DNA from: Qipengyuania flavescens
GTDB lineage: Bacteria > Pseudomonadota > Alphaproteobacteria > Sphingomonadales > Sphingomonadaceae
DNA length: 64,000 nucleotides
Assembly: GCF_029688735.1 (NCBI RefSeq)
Contig: NZ_JARULD010000003.1
Span: 226,945-290,944, forward strand
Direction of reading: 5' to 3'
Shown here: one piece after another, positions 24,159-32,899 of the stretch
Position numbering within the stretch: position 1 is the stretch's first letter
Layout of the letters: each line of letters starts with the position of its first letter
Made by a program: the position numbers and the translations under genes
The notes under the pieces: generated by a model
The model's database searches: none
What the model was told of the DNA's origin: nothing
What the model saw: only the letters and a program-made list of their open reading frames with translations

Positions 24159-25298
24159 ATGCCTCTGTACTACGACGACGACCAGGCGATGCTGGCCGAA
24201 ACCGCCAGCCAGTTCATGGCCGAGGAAGGTTCGATCAAGAACCAGCTGCGCCATTGGCGCGACCGCGACTGCAAGGACGGCTTCGGCCATGCCTTGTGGA
24301 AGCAGTTCGCCGAAATGGGGTTCACCGGAATGCTGGTGGACGAGGACGACGGCGGGCTCGGCATGGGCCAGGTGGAAGCCGGGATCGTGCTCGAGGAGAT
24401 CGGGCGCAATCTGACGCCGTCGCCTTTTCTGTCCTCCTCCGTGCTGGCCGCGACCGCGCTCAAGCACGGCAGCAACGATGTGAAGGGCCGCTGGCTGCCG
24501 GACCTGATTTCGGGCGACAAGGTCTACGCCATGGCGATCGACGAGGGGCCCAAGCACCGGCCCGAGCGGATTGCGACCAGGGCGGAGAAATCCGGCAACG
24601 GCTTCCGCCTCTCGGGCAAGAAGGACTTCGTGGTCTATGGCGCGTCCAGCGAGATGATCGTGGTCGCCGCGCGCACTTCCGGCAGCGATGACGACAAGGA
24701 CGGCATCACCCTGTTCGCCGTGCCGCAGGACGCGAGCGGAATGAGCCACGACAGCGTGCGGCTGGTCGATAGTTCGATGGCGAGCCATGTCAGCTTCGAC
24801 AATGTCGAGCTCGACGGCGATGCCGTAATTGGCGAGGTCGACGGTGGCCGCACGATCCTCGACGCCGTGCTGATGGCGGGCCGGGTCGGCTCGGCAGCCG
24901 AGGGCGTCGGCGTTGCGCGTGGGGCGATGGGCATGACCGTCGACTATATCAAGCAGCGCAAGCAGTTCGGCCGGCTGATCGGTGAATTCCAGGCGCTGCA
25001 GCACCGTGCCGCCCATCTCTATTCCGAAGTCGAGATCGCCCGCGCCGTGACCGTCAAGGCCGCGCAGCTGGTCGATGGCGGCAGCGAGAAGGCCGAGCTG
25101 ATGACCAGCGTCGCCAAGGCCAAGGTGGCCAAGGCCGCCGGGCTGGCGGTGCGCGAAGGCGTGCAGATGCACGGCGGCATCGGCATGACTGACGAATACG
25201 ATATAGGCCTCTACATGAAACGCGATCGGGCGTTGCAGGAGTTCCTCGGCGACCAGTATTATCACGCGGGCCGCGTCGCGGAACTGAGCGGCTATTGA
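24159..25298 (+). CDS. Acyl-CoA dehydrogenase family protein (second of a pair)
   Basis: 379 residues. N-terminal helical domain (QAMLAETASQFMAEEGSIKN), central beta domain with SGKKDFVVYGASSEMIVVA, and C-terminal QRKQFGRLIGEFQALQHR plus VQMHGGIGMTDEYDIGLYMK. The GGIGMTDE segment replaces the catalytic-loop sequence of typical ACADs, which fits a partner subunit in a heteromeric enzyme. Directly follows the first ACAD gene; 16 bases before an SDR gene. Substrate unknown, likely branched or ring-containing acyl-CoA. Confidence 0.88.
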   Translation: MPLYYDDDQAMLAETASQFMAEEGSIKNQLRHWRDRDCKDGFGHALWKQFAEMGFTGMLVDEDDGGLGMGQVEAGIVLEEIGRNLTPSPFLSSSVLAATALKHGSNDVKGRWLPDLISGDKVYAMAIDEGPKHRPERIATRAEKSGNGFRLSGKKDFVVYGASSEMIVVAARTSGSDDDKDGITLFAVPQDASGMSHDSVRLVDSSMASHVSFDNVELDGDAVIGEVDGGRTILDAVLMAGRVGSAAEGVGVARGAMGMTVDYIKQRKQFGRLIGEFQALQHRAAHLYSEVEIARAVTVKAAQLVDGGSEKAELMTSVAKAKVAKAAGLAVREGVQMHGGIGMTDEYDIGLYMKRDRALQEFLGDQYYHAGRVAELSGY

Positions 25299-25314
25299 GC
25301 AGGGAGAGAGACTT

Positions 25315-26121
25315 ATGAATTTGCAAGACCTGTTCGGCCTCGAAGGCCGCGTCGCCCTCGTCACCGGCGGAAGCCGCGGCATCGGGAAGATGATCGTGGA
25401 GGGTCTGCTCGCCGCGGGCGCGGCGCGTGTGTACATCGTCGCCCGCAAGAAGGAGCAGGTCGACGAGACCAGCGCCGAGCTGGGCGAGAAGGTCATCGGC
25501 CTGGTCGGCGATCTCAGCCAGATGGACGGCATCCAGCAGCTGGCGGACGATCTGGCCGCGCGCGAGGATAAGCTCGACATCCTCGTCAACAATGCGGGTG
25601 CCGCCTGGGGCGAACCGTTCGAGGAATTCAGCGAGGCCGGCTGGCACCGCACGATGGACCTGAACGTCAAGACGCCGTTCTTCCTGACGCAGAAGCTGAT
25701 GCCGCTGCTGAAGAAGGCCGGCACCGAGGATCGCCCGGCAAAGGTGCTTATGATCGCCAGCATCGACGGCATGAAGACCAATCCCTGGCCGACCTATCCT
25801 TACCAGGCGTCGAAGGCGGGTCTCATCCACCTCACGCGGCGCATGGCGGCGGAGCTGGTGCAGCATAACATCATCGTGAACGGCATCGGCCCCGGCGCCT
25901 TCCCCAGCGCGATGAACCGCGCCGCACGAGACAACGCGGATATGGTGGAAAAGGGTATCCCCAGCCGCCGCGTCGGGGTGACCGAGGATATGGCGGGCGG
26001 GGCAATCTACCTGCTCAGCCGCGCGGGCGATTATGTCGTCGGTACGACCATCGCGATCGATGGCGGCGTTGTGAACGCCAATGTCGGCGCGGGCAACTTC
26101 GTCGATCCGTCGGGGGACTGA
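25315..26121 (+). CDS. SDR family oxidoreductase
   Basis: 268 residues. Classical SDR motifs: VTGGSRGIGKMIVEGL, VNNAGAAWG, the catalytic Ser near VLMIASIDG, and YPYQASKAG holding Tyr and Lys, then a final GTTIAIDGGVVNANVG. The basic ARKKEQ after strand two suggests NADP(H). Resembles the RhlG-type 3-ketoacyl reductases that act on SDR substrates tied to polyhydroxyalkanoate or surfactant synthesis, but here it is the third gene after an ACAD pair and more likely belongs to acyl-CoA breakdown. Followed by a strong terminator. Confidence 0.85.
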   Translation: MNLQDLFGLEGRVALVTGGSRGIGKMIVEGLLAAGAARVYIVARKKEQVDETSAELGEKVIGLVGDLSQMDGIQQLADDLAAREDKLDILVNNAGAAWGEPFEEFSEAGWHRTMDLNVKTPFFLTQKLMPLLKKAGTEDRPAKVLMIASIDGMKTNPWPTYPYQASKAGLIHLTRRMAAELVQHNIIVNGIGPGAFPSAMNRAARDNADMVEKGIPSRRVGVTEDMAGGAIYLLSRAGDYVVGTTIAIDGGVVNANVGAGNFVDPSGD

Positions 26122-26135
26122 CCGGCCGGATTTGT

Positions 26136-26162
26136 TACCCGCGCCGAACACCGGCGCGGGTA
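26136..26162. terminator. Bidirectional hairpin terminator
   Basis: TACCCGCGCCG and CGGCGCGGGTA form a perfect 11-bp stem with a 5-base loop between the convergent SDR and LuxR-DUF4019 genes. It ends two bases before the minus-strand stop codon. Confidence 0.75.
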
Positions 26163-26163
26163 T

Positions 26164-26937
26164 TCAACGGATGAAATATCCGACGACGCCCCAGCTATCT
26201 CCCGACTTTGCGAGGACGACGGTTTCTACTGCACCTAAGGCTGCAGAGTAATCCGTGTCGAAGGTGATGATGCGGTACTCGCCCTTCGGCGCGCCGGGAA
26301 GCGAGGCCGGTGCATCGATACCCTTCAGATTGCGGCTGACGACTTCACCGAGAGGCTGGCGTACCGGCGTGACCTGCTTGGCCCAGGCGTCGGCAGTCAC
26401 GGCCGATTTGAACATCGGTCCGGCCTGCGCCCAGCTTTCCTGATAATTGCCGGCATCGACGAGTTTGATCCAGTCGCGCGCGGTGGCTTCCGCCTGTGTG
26501 CCCTGCTGCAAGGACGCCTCCATCTCTTCCTCTCCAGCGTCATGCGATCCGGACGAGGTGGCGAGTAGGACGGCGGCGATAATGGCAGTGAACATGAGTG
26601 TACCTCCGATGATCCAGGCGACGCGGTTGCGCCGGTCCCGGGTTGCTGATGGCTTCGGAGTATGCGTAGCGGGCGTAGTATCGGCCATCCCGATTTGCTC
26701 GGCCGCAGCATTTTGGGGGGCGCTTTGCGGGCTTTCCGCCTCCTGCTCCCCCAAGATCCTTGCGGCTTCGCGGCTGCTCGCCACCCCAAGCTTCTTGCGG
26801 GCTTCACGCAGATAGTCGTTGACCGTGTGCACCGACAAGTCGAGCTCGGCAGCGGCGGATTTCGCGGTATGCCCTGCCAGCAGCAGCCGCAGGACGTCGC
26901 GCTCGCGATCCGTCAGCGATGCGACCCCGCCCTCCAT
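26164..26937 (-). CDS. Membrane-anchored LuxR-type HTH protein with DUF4019
   Basis: 257 residues. Residues 7-62 form a LuxR/GerE helix-turn-helix (LTDRERDVLRLLLAGHTAKS, LDLSVHTVNDYLREARKKLG). A linker leads to one membrane helix (about 106-127) and a C-terminal DUF4019 domain (about 145-257; ARDWIKLVDAGNYQESWAQA, then VTPVRQPLGEVVSRNLKGI). The layout implies a cytoplasmic DNA-binding head and periplasmic sensor, like ToxR-style one-component regulators. It follows gmk by two bases on the same strand. Signal and targets unknown. Confidence 0.85.
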   Translation of the reverse strand: MEGGVASLTDRERDVLRLLLAGHTAKSAAAELDLSVHTVNDYLREARKKLGVASSREAARILGEQEAESPQSAPQNAAAEQIGMADTTPATHTPKPSATRDRRNRVAWIIGGTLMFTAIIAAVLLATSSGSHDAGEEEMEASLQQGTQAEATARDWIKLVDAGNYQESWAQAGPMFKSAVTADAWAKQVTPVRQPLGEVVSRNLKGIDAPASLPGAPKGEYRIITFDTDYSAALGAVETVVLAKSGDSWGVVGYFIR

Positions 26938-26939
26938 GG

Positions 26940-27587
26940 TCAGCTCATCAGTTCGCGGACGAAGGGGATCAGCCCGGTCTGCCGTTGGCGCTTCATGCGC
27001 TCGGCATCGAGGATCTCGCGGACCTTGGCGAAGCAGGCCTGCGCGTCTTCGTTGATGACGACGTAGTCATAGGCGTCCCAGTGGCTGATTTCCGAGCGGG
27101 CGCGTTCCATGCGCGCCTCGATCACGGTTTCGGCATCGGTCCCGCGGCTGCGCAGCCGACGTTCGAGTTCGGCGATGCTGGGGGGCAGGATGAACACGCG
27201 GACCACGTCCTGCTGGTCCTTCTGGTAGAGCTGCTGCGTTCCCTGCCAGTCGATGTCGAACAGGAAATCCTGCCCGTCCTTCAGCGCATTGCGGATGCGG
27301 CCTTTGGGTGTGCCGTAGCGATGGCCGAAGACATGGGCCCATTCGTAGAAGTCGTCCTCCTCGACCATCCGGTCGAACTCGGCATCGTCGACGAAGTAGT
27401 AATGCACCCCGTCGATCTCGCCCGGACGCGGCGGGCGGGTCGTGACGCTGACCGACAGCTTGATCTCGTCTTCAGCCTCCAGCAGCATCCGGCTGATCGT
27501 CGTCTTGCCCGCGCCGCTCGGCGAAGAGAGGATGAACATCAGCCCGCGCCGTGCGAGTTTGTCTGTCGGAGTTGGGGATTCGGCCAT
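26940..27587 (-). CDS. gmk: Guanylate kinase
   Basis: 215 residues, the normal size. It catalyses ATP-dependent phosphorylation of GMP to GDP. The P-loop is FILSSPSGAGKTTISRMLLE, the GMP-binding region RPPRPGEIDGVHYYFV, then HVFGHRYGTPK and FDIDWQGTQQL, with the lid segment RLRSRGTDAETVIEARM. First gene of a two-gene unit with the LuxR-DUF4019 regulator. Confidence 0.96.
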   Translation of the reverse strand: MAESPTPTDKLARRGLMFILSSPSGAGKTTISRMLLEAEDEIKLSVSVTTRPPRPGEIDGVHYYFVDDAEFDRMVEEDDFYEWAHVFGHRYGTPKGRIRNALKDGQDFLFDIDWQGTQQLYQKDQQDVVRVFILPPSIAELERRLRSRGTDAETVIEARMERARSEISHWDAYDYVVINEDAQACFAKVREILDAERMKRQRQTGLIPFVRELMS

Positions 27588-27641
27588 GCGCGCTCTTGCG
27601 CCAAGCCGGGCGCCGAAATCAAGGGCGGCAGGGCGCGATGC

Positions 27642-28079
27642 CTAGATCATGCTGTCGGGATCGGCCTGTTCGCGCAGCATTTTCTCGCCCGCAGCTTTCG
27701 ATTTACGGCGCGAACGCCCCCTGTCGAACAGCACCTTGAGCGCGAGACCGGTGCCGACGGCAAGTGCGCCGGGTACGGATTTCGTCGCGACCTTGGTGAC
27801 GCCGTAGGCCGCCAGAGCGTTGAGGGTCGAGCGATTCTCGACGATCTGCTTGGCGTAGCCCTTGCCGTAGCGCCGCCCGAGCAGGGCCTTTTCCACCGTC
27901 ATGCGGGACAGCCGCCCGACACTGCGGAGGAGGATGTCGTGGATGATGAGATTGGTCGACGGGTCCGGGCTCGGCCCCGGCATTTCGTCCGGGCCGATAG
28001 TCTTGTCGGTCGCCTTCTCGATCGCCGCACCTGCGCGGTCAGTCAGGTGGTTCGGTTTCTTCTTGCTGCTCAAGCCCAT
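27642..28079 (-). CDS. Conserved hypothetical protein
   Basis: 145 residues, basic, without signal peptide. A central segment (about 95-115, ALAAYGVTKVATKSVPGALA) is mildly hydrophobic; the tail is highly basic (RGRSRRKSKAAGEK). No family I can name. It lies between gmk and sspB on the same strand, 36 bases after sspB. The conserved-looking phrase ILLRSVGRLSRMTVEKALLG suggests a real protein. Function unknown. Confidence 0.7.
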   Translation of the reverse strand: MGLSSKKKPNHLTDRAGAAIEKATDKTIGPDEMPGPSPDPSTNLIIHDILLRSVGRLSRMTVEKALLGRRYGKGYAKQIVENRSTLNALAAYGVTKVATKSVPGALAVGTGLALKVLFDRGRSRRKSKAAGEKMLREQADPDSMI

Positions 28080-28114
28080 GCCATACCCCGTTCTGCCGGG
28101 GCTGGTCGCCCCGG

Positions 28115-28618
28115 CTACTTCTTGCGGCCGAAATCGACCGTGACGACGTTGGAGCCGTCTTCTGCACCCTCAACGGCTGCATCCTCGCCCTGTTCCGATC
28201 CATCGTTCTCGGGATGCTCGGTCGGGGCTGGGGCCATATCGGCCACGGTCGCCTGGAATTGCAGGCCGAAATCGACTGCCGGATCGACGAATTGCGTGAT
28301 CGCGGCGAAGGGAATGTCGAGCGCGGCGGGCACCTGGTTGAAGCTCAGACCGACCGAAAAGCCGTCCTCGCGCACGTTCAAATCCCAGAACTTGTTCTGC
28401 AGCACGATTGTCATTTCGTCCGGGAACCGCTCGCGCAGGCTATCGGGGATGCTCACGCCGGGGGCATGCGTCTTGAAGGTGATATAGAAGTGATGCGCGC
28501 CCGGCAGTTCGCTGCCGGTTTGCTCGATTTCGCCGAGCACGCGGCCGACCACTGCGCGCAGGGCCTCCTGCACGATGGAATCGTAGGGGATCAGGCTGTC
28601 GGGCGTCTCGTCGCTCAT
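28115..28618 (-). CDS. sspB: ClpXP adaptor SspB, alphaproteobacterial type
   Basis: 167 residues. The SspB fold is visible as YDSIVQEALRAVVGRVLGEI, HHFYITFKTHAPGVSIP and MTIVLQNKFWDLNVREDGFSVGLSFN. A long acidic linker leads to a C-terminal VVTVDFGRKK, which matches the ClpX-binding tail of SspB proteins. Known role: tethers ssrA-tagged and other substrates to ClpXP for degradation. Cytosolic dimer. Divergent from hisB. Confidence 0.92.
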   Translation of the reverse strand: MSDETPDSLIPYDSIVQEALRAVVGRVLGEIEQTGSELPGAHHFYITFKTHAPGVSIPDSLRERFPDEMTIVLQNKFWDLNVREDGFSVGLSFNQVPAALDIPFAAITQFVDPAVDFGLQFQATVADMAPAPTEHPENDGSEQGEDAAVEGAEDGSNVVTVDFGRKK

Positions 28619-28732
28619 GCGCGCCTAGGTGTAACCGCGAGGCGCGCGGGTCAAGCGCTTTAAGCGCGGCTTTACTACGCCGTAAGGTGCTATTTCTTGC
28701 CTATCGCCCCATGCGGCTCTAGCGCGGGCGCC

Positions 28733-29326
28733 ATGCGAACAGGCCGTATCGAGCGCAACACTGCGGAAACGAAAATTCTCGTCGAGGTCGATCTCGACGG
28801 GACCGGATCATACGACGTATCCACCGGCATCGGTTTTCTCGATCACATGGTCGAGCAATTCGCCAAGCATTCGCTGATCGACGTGACACTGAAAGTCGAC
28901 GGCGATTTGCATGTCGACCAGCATCACACGACCGAGGACAGCGCCCTGGCGCTCGGACAGGCGTTGGCGCAAGCGCTCGGCGACAAGGGCGGGATCGCGC
29001 GTTACGGCAGTGCCTATTCGCCGATGGACGAAACGCTGGCGCGCGTCGCGCTGGATATCTCCGGACGGCCCTACTTCGTGTGGAAGGCGGGGTTCAGCCA
29101 GGAAAAGCTCGGCGAATGGGACACCGAGCTGATCGAGCACTGGTTCCACTCGGTCGCTCAGACCTGCGGCCTGACGCTGCATATCGAGCTGCTTTACGGC
29201 ACTAACAACCACCATATCTGCGAGAGCATCTACAAGGGCTTCGCCCGCGCGATGCGGATCGCCTGCGAAATCGATCCGCGCAAGGGTGGTGCGATCCCCT
29301 CGACGAAGGGACAACTCGGTGGGTGA
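28733..29326 (+). CDS. hisB: Imidazoleglycerol-phosphate dehydratase
   Basis: 197 residues, the monofunctional dehydratase. It converts imidazoleglycerol phosphate to imidazole-acetol phosphate in histidine synthesis. Metal-binding histidine clusters are [42 protein letters not shown] and [14 protein letters not shown]. The first possible frame start lies further upstream, but the ATG at 28733 begins the conserved [12 protein letters not shown]. First gene of the his operon here; the GTG of hisH overlaps it. Confidence 0.95.
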   Translation: MRTGRIERNTAETKILVEVDLDGTGSYDVSTGIGFLDHMVEQFAKHSLIDVTLKVDGDLHVDQHHTTEDSALALGQALAQALGDKGGIARYGSAYSPMDETLARVALDISGRPYFVWKAGFSQEKLGEWDTELIEHWFHSVAQTCGLTLHIELLYGTNNHHICESIYKGFARAMRIACEIDPRKGGAIPSTKGQLGG

Positions 29327-29945
29327 GGTGATCGCGCTGGTGGATTACGGCGCGGGCAATCTCCATTCGGTCGAGAACGCGCTCCGCAAGGTCGGAGCGA
29401 AGGTGAAAGTTACCGACGATCCCGACGTCATCCGCGCGGCCGACCGGATTGTTCTTCCCGGTGTGGGATCGTTCAAGGCGTGCGCCGAAGGCCTGCGCGC
29501 TGTCGACGGGGCGATCGAGGCGATGCACGAGCGGGTCTTCGTCGGCGGCGCGCCTTTCCTGGGTATTTGCGTCGGCATGCAATTGCTCGCCACGCGCGGT
29601 CTGGAGCATGGCAGCACGCCCGGGCTCGACTGGATCGGCGGCGAGGTGCGGCTGATCGAACCGACCGACGAGAGCGTAAAGGTGCCACACATGGGCTGGA
29701 ACGATGTTGCGCTGACTCCGCATGCGAAAATGCACGACGTGGTGTATGAGGGGGAGGCCTATTTCCTCCACTCTTTCCACTTCCATGCGGATAGCGGAAA
29801 GGATGTACTCGCCATGACCGATCACGGCGGTGGCCTGGTCGCTGCGGTCGGCCGCGACAATCTGCTCGGCGTGCAGTTCCACCCTGAGAAAAGCCAGTAT
29901 TATGGCCTTGCGACCCTGACCCGTTTTCTGGAGTGGAAGCCTTGA
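29319..29945 (+). CDS. hisH: Imidazole glycerol phosphate synthase, glutaminase subunit
   Basis: 208 residues. Class I glutamine amidotransferase: oxyanion PGVGSF, nucleophile [10 protein letters not shown], and the His-Glu pair in [10 protein letters not shown]. It supplies ammonia to HisF. The GTG at 29319, eight bases after AAGGG, overlaps the hisB stop and starts just before the conserved [11 protein letters not shown]; another GTG at 29328 is possible. Downstream hisA overlaps by 4 bases. Confidence 0.95.
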   Translation: MGEVIALVDYGAGNLHSVENALRKVGAKVKVTDDPDVIRAADRIVLPGVGSFKACAEGLRAVDGAIEAMHERVFVGGAPFLGICVGMQLLATRGLEHGSTPGLDWIGGEVRLIEPTDESVKVPHMGWNDVALTPHAKMHDVVYEGEAYFLHSFHFHADSGKDVLAMTDHGGGLVAAVGRDNLLGVQFHPEKSQYYGLATLTRFLEWKP

Positions 29946-30673
29946 TCATCTTTCCTGCTATCGACCTCAAAGGCGGGCAGGTCGTCCGTCTCGCCGAAGG
30001 CGATATGGATCGCGCGATCGTCTATGGCGACGATCCGGCTAAACAGGCGACGCTGTTTGCGCAGGCCGGGGCCGAATATCTCCACGTGGTCGATCTCGAC
30101 GGCTCCTTTGCAGGATCGGCGCAGAACCGCGAGGCGGTCGAGAGCATCGTCGCGGCCTTTCCGGGGCGCGTCCAGCTGGGCGGCGGCATCCGCAGTCAAG
30201 AGGATGTCGAGGGCTGGCTCGATGCAGGCGTGTCGCGGATCGTGATGGGTTCGGCGGCGCTGAAGGACCCCGAATTCGTCAAGGACATGGCACGCGCGCA
30301 TCCGCATGCCATCGTCGTCGCGGTCGATGCGAAGGATGGCATGGTCGCGACCGAGGGCTGGGCCGAGGTGTCGGACGTGCCGGTGGTCGATCTCGCCCGC
30401 CGGTTCGAGGATGCGGGTGTTTCCGCGCTGCTGTTTACCGATATCGGACGCGACGGGCTGCTGAAGGGCGTGAATGTCGAGGCAACAGTCGAACTCGCAC
30501 GGCAGGTCGATATTCCCGTGATCGCCAGCGGCGGGGTCGCAGGGATCGAAGATATCGAGGCGCTCAAACCGCATGCCGCCGATGGGATCGAGGGCGTCAT
30601 TACCGGCCGAGCGCTCTATGACGGGAGGCTCGATCTGGCAGCTGCAATTGCGACCGCAGGACAGACACCATGA
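29942..30673 (+). CDS. hisA: Phosphoribosylformimino-5-aminoimidazole carboxamide ribotide isomerase
   Basis: 243 residues, (beta/alpha)8 barrel. Signatures: [20 protein letters not shown] with the catalytic Asp, VVDLDGSFAG, GGGIRSQEDV and the second catalytic Asp region VVDLARRFEDAG, then IASGGVAGI. It isomerises ProFAR to PRFAR, the HisF-HisH substrate. The start is a TTG that overlaps the hisH stop as TTGA and gives the exact family N-terminus; the GTG 9 bases upstream is less likely. Confidence 0.94.
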   Translation: MIIFPAIDLKGGQVVRLAEGDMDRAIVYGDDPAKQATLFAQAGAEYLHVVDLDGSFAGSAQNREAVESIVAAFPGRVQLGGGIRSQEDVEGWLDAGVSRIVMGSAALKDPEFVKDMARAHPHAIVVAVDAKDGMVATEGWAEVSDVPVVDLARRFEDAGVSALLFTDIGRDGLLKGVNVEATVELARQVDIPVIASGGVAGIEDIEALKPHAADGIEGVITGRALYDGRLDLAAAIATAGQTP

Positions 30674-30828
30674 ATTTGCGGCGACATGACGAAACCCTCA
30701 TCCTTGCGGTTTGCGTTTTGCTTATCATCGGGTTTTGGATGAGCTTGGTGCCTCCGCTTGTCATGCTTGCTGCCGTTTTTGCGGGAGCTTTTTACAAGCT
30801 CTACAAAATGGGAATGCTAACCAAATGA
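30670..30828 (+). CDS. 52-aa membrane protein inside the his operon
   Basis: A 52-codon frame starts at an ATG that overlaps the hisA stop as ATGA and ends 16 bases before hisF. The product is MNLRRHDETLILAVC... with two hydrophobic helices (about 9-27 and 29-46) separated by a proline pair, then a short basic tail. The coupling, spacing and membrane-like composition support a real gene. Its codons are visibly richer in T than the flanking his genes. I know no family; it does not belong to histidine synthesis. Confidence 0.65.
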   Translation: MNLRRHDETLILAVCVLLIIGFWMSLVPPLVMLAAVFAGAFYKLYKMGMLTK

Positions 30829-30844
30829 GGGCGCGGGATAACTC

Positions 30845-31618
30845 ATGACCGTCCGTATCCGCGTCATCCCCTGCCTCGACGTCGCCGATGGGCGCGTGGT
30901 GAAGGGCGTCAACTTTGTCGACCTCAAGGATGCGGGCGACCCGGTCGAACAGGCGCAGGCCTATGACCGCGCCGGGGCAGACGAGCTGTGCTTTCTCGAT
31001 ATTTCGGCCAGCCACGAGGGGCGCGGAACGCTGCTCGACATGGTCCGGCGCACGGCGGCGGTGTGCTTCATGCCACTGACTGTTGGCGGCGGGGTGCGCA
31101 GCGTGGAAGACGCGCGCGCACTGCTGCTGGCAGGCGCGGACAAGGTCGCGATCAACTCGGCTGCGGTGTCGCGGCCTGAACTGGTGAGCGAGATCGCCGA
31201 GAAATTCGGCAGCCAGTGCGTCGTCGCCAGCGTCGATGCGCGGGCACGAACCGAGGGCGAAGGCTTTCGCGGCTGGGAAATCTTCACTCACGGAGGCCGC
31301 AAGCCAACCGGCATCGACGCCATCGAGCATGCCGAGCGGCTGGCCGAGCTGGGCGCAGGCGAGTTGCTCGTCACCTCGATGGACGGCGATGGGACCAAGG
31401 CGGGCTACGATCTCGAACTGACCCGCGCGATCGCCGACAGCGTCTCGATACCCGTCATCGCCAGCGGCGGCGTCGGCACGCTCGACCATCTGGTGGAAGG
31501 GGTGACCAAGGGGCATGCGAGCGCGGTGCTTGCCGCGTCGATCTTCCATTTCGGCGAGCACACGGTGGCCGAGGCTCACGCGGCGTTGCGCGCAGCGGGC
31601 TTGCCCGCCCGCGGTTGA
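30845..31618 (+). CDS. hisF: Imidazole glycerol phosphate synthase, cyclase subunit
   Basis: 257 residues, barrel partner of HisH. Signatures: [20 protein letters not shown], with catalytic Asp, [30 protein letters not shown], the second catalytic Asp in [12 protein letters not shown], and [13 protein letters not shown]. It makes imidazole glycerol phosphate and AICAR. Separated from hisA by the 52-aa frame. Confidence 0.96.
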   Translation: MTVRIRVIPCLDVADGRVVKGVNFVDLKDAGDPVEQAQAYDRAGADELCFLDISASHEGRGTLLDMVRRTAAVCFMPLTVGGGVRSVEDARALLLAGADKVAINSAAVSRPELVSEIAEKFGSQCVVASVDARARTEGEGFRGWEIFTHGGRKPTGIDAIEHAERLAELGAGELLVTSMDGDGTKAGYDLELTRAIADSVSIPVIASGGVGTLDHLVEGVTKGHASAVLAASIFHFGEHTVAEAHAALRAAGLPARG

Positions 31619-31636
31619 ACGCACAAGAAGGCGCCC

Positions 31637-31951
31637 ATGGACACGCTGACCCGTCTCGAAACCACCATCGCGAACCGCCGCGACGCCGATCCCGACACCA
31701 GCTATGTCGCGCAGCTCAATCATCGCGGCGTGCCGGTGATGGCGCGCAAACTGGGCGAGGAGGCGGTCGAAACCTGCGTCGCCGCGCTCAGCGGCAGCCG
31801 CGAGGAGCTGGTCGGCGAGGCGGCGGATGTCCTTTTTCACCTGATGGTGCTGCTTGGGGCAAAGGAAGTTTCGCTGGCCGAAGTGCTGGCCGAACTCGAC
31901 CGGCGCGAGGGGACCAGCGGCATCGACGAGAAGAATTCGAGGAGCGCGTAA
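31637..31951 (+). CDS. hisE: Phosphoribosyl-ATP pyrophosphohydrolase
   Basis: 104 residues, MazG-like all-alpha fold. The metal-binding pattern is KLGEEAVETCVAAL followed by ELVGEAADVLFHLMVLLGAK. It hydrolyses phosphoribosyl-ATP to phosphoribosyl-AMP. The stop overlaps the hinT start as TAATG. Genes hisG, hisD, hisC and hisI are not in the window. Confidence 0.93.
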   Translation: MDTLTRLETTIANRRDADPDTSYVAQLNHRGVPVMARKLGEEAVETCVAALSGSREELVGEAADVLFHLMVLLGAKEVSLAEVLAELDRREGTSGIDEKNSRSA

Positions 31952-32331
31952 TGCCGATCGACCCGACCCAACCCTATGACGACGACAACATCTTCGCGAA
32001 GATCCTGCGCGGGGAAATCCCCTCGAACAAAGTCTATGAAGACGAGTGGGCTTTCGCTTTCGAGGACATTAATCCGCAGGCCGAGGTCCATACGCTGGTG
32101 ATCCCCAAGGGCCGCTACGTCAGCTGGGACGATTTTAGCGCCAAAGCCTCTGCCGAGGAAATCGCGGGCTTCGTGCGCGCCGTGGGCAAGGTCGCTCGCG
32201 ACAAGGGGCTGGTCGAGCCGGGCTACCGCATGATGGCCAATGTTGGCGCGCATGGCGGCCAGGAAGTGCCGCACCTGCATGTCCATATTTTCGGCGGGCA
32301 GCCACTCGGCCCAATGATTGCGCGAAGATAG
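31951..32331 (+). CDS. HIT family protein (HinT-like)
   Basis: 126 residues. The histidine triad is EVPHLHVHIFGG near the C-terminus, and the N-terminal IFAKILRGEIPSNKVYED is typical of HinT purine-nucleoside phosphoramidases. Cytosolic. It is coupled to hisE by TAATG and is the last gene of the his operon, an arrangement often seen in alphaproteobacteria. Confidence 0.9.
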   Translation: MPIDPTQPYDDDNIFAKILRGEIPSNKVYEDEWAFAFEDINPQAEVHTLVIPKGRYVSWDDFSAKASAEEIAGFVRAVGKVARDKGLVEPGYRMMANVGAHGGQEVPHLHVHIFGGQPLGPMIARR

Positions 32332-32446
32332 GCTCCCTGCTTTCGAACATTTTCACCGCCTCCATGCCTCGTTTCATCTCCGTTCATGTTCAGGAGACGA
32401 ATGCCGTCTTTGCAGCGAATTTCCGCTGCGCTAGAGCGCCGCCCGA

Positions 32447-32899
32447 ATGGTACTACCCAATCCCCCCGACGGCGTGATCGACGGCAGCCGCCACCTCTAT
32501 GCGGTGCGCGTCTATTACGAAGACACGGACCTGTCGGGCATCACCTATCATGCCAATTATCTGCGCTGGTTCGAGCGTGCGCGCAGCGATCTGCTGCGTC
32601 GATTGGAGATCGACCAGCGTTCCGCGATCGAGGACGGGACGGGCGCCTACGCCGTATCCGAACTCTCGCTGAAATATCTTAGCCCCGCCAAGCTCGATGA
32701 CGATGTGACCATCGTCACCACCTGTACGCAGATGCGCGCGGCCTCGTGCCGCATGCACCAACGGGCGTTTCGCGGGGACGATTTGCTGGCCGAGGCACAT
32801 TTGCGCGTCGGTTTCGTTTCACCCGAGGGCCGGCCCGTGCGCCAGCCCGAAGAATGGCGCGCGGCCTTTGCGCGCTTCGGAATCCAAGAGGGCGAATGA
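32447..32899 (+). CDS. ybgC: Tol-Pal-associated acyl-CoA thioesterase YbgC
   Basis: 150 residues, hotdog fold. The active site is YYEDTDLSGITYHANYLRWF, followed by ERARSDLLRRL, and then LSLKYLSPAKLDDDVTI. It hydrolyses acyl-CoA or acyl-ACP thioesters and is associated with the Tol-Pal system. First gene of ybgC-tolQ-tolR-tolA-tolB; the stop overlaps tolQ by 4 bases. Confidence 0.93.
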   Translation: MVLPNPPDGVIDGSRHLYAVRVYYEDTDLSGITYHANYLRWFERARSDLLRRLEIDQRSAIEDGTGAYAVSELSLKYLSPAKLDDDVTIVTTCTQMRAASCRMHQRAFRGDDLLAEAHLRVGFVSPEGRPVRQPEEWRAAFARFGIQEGE

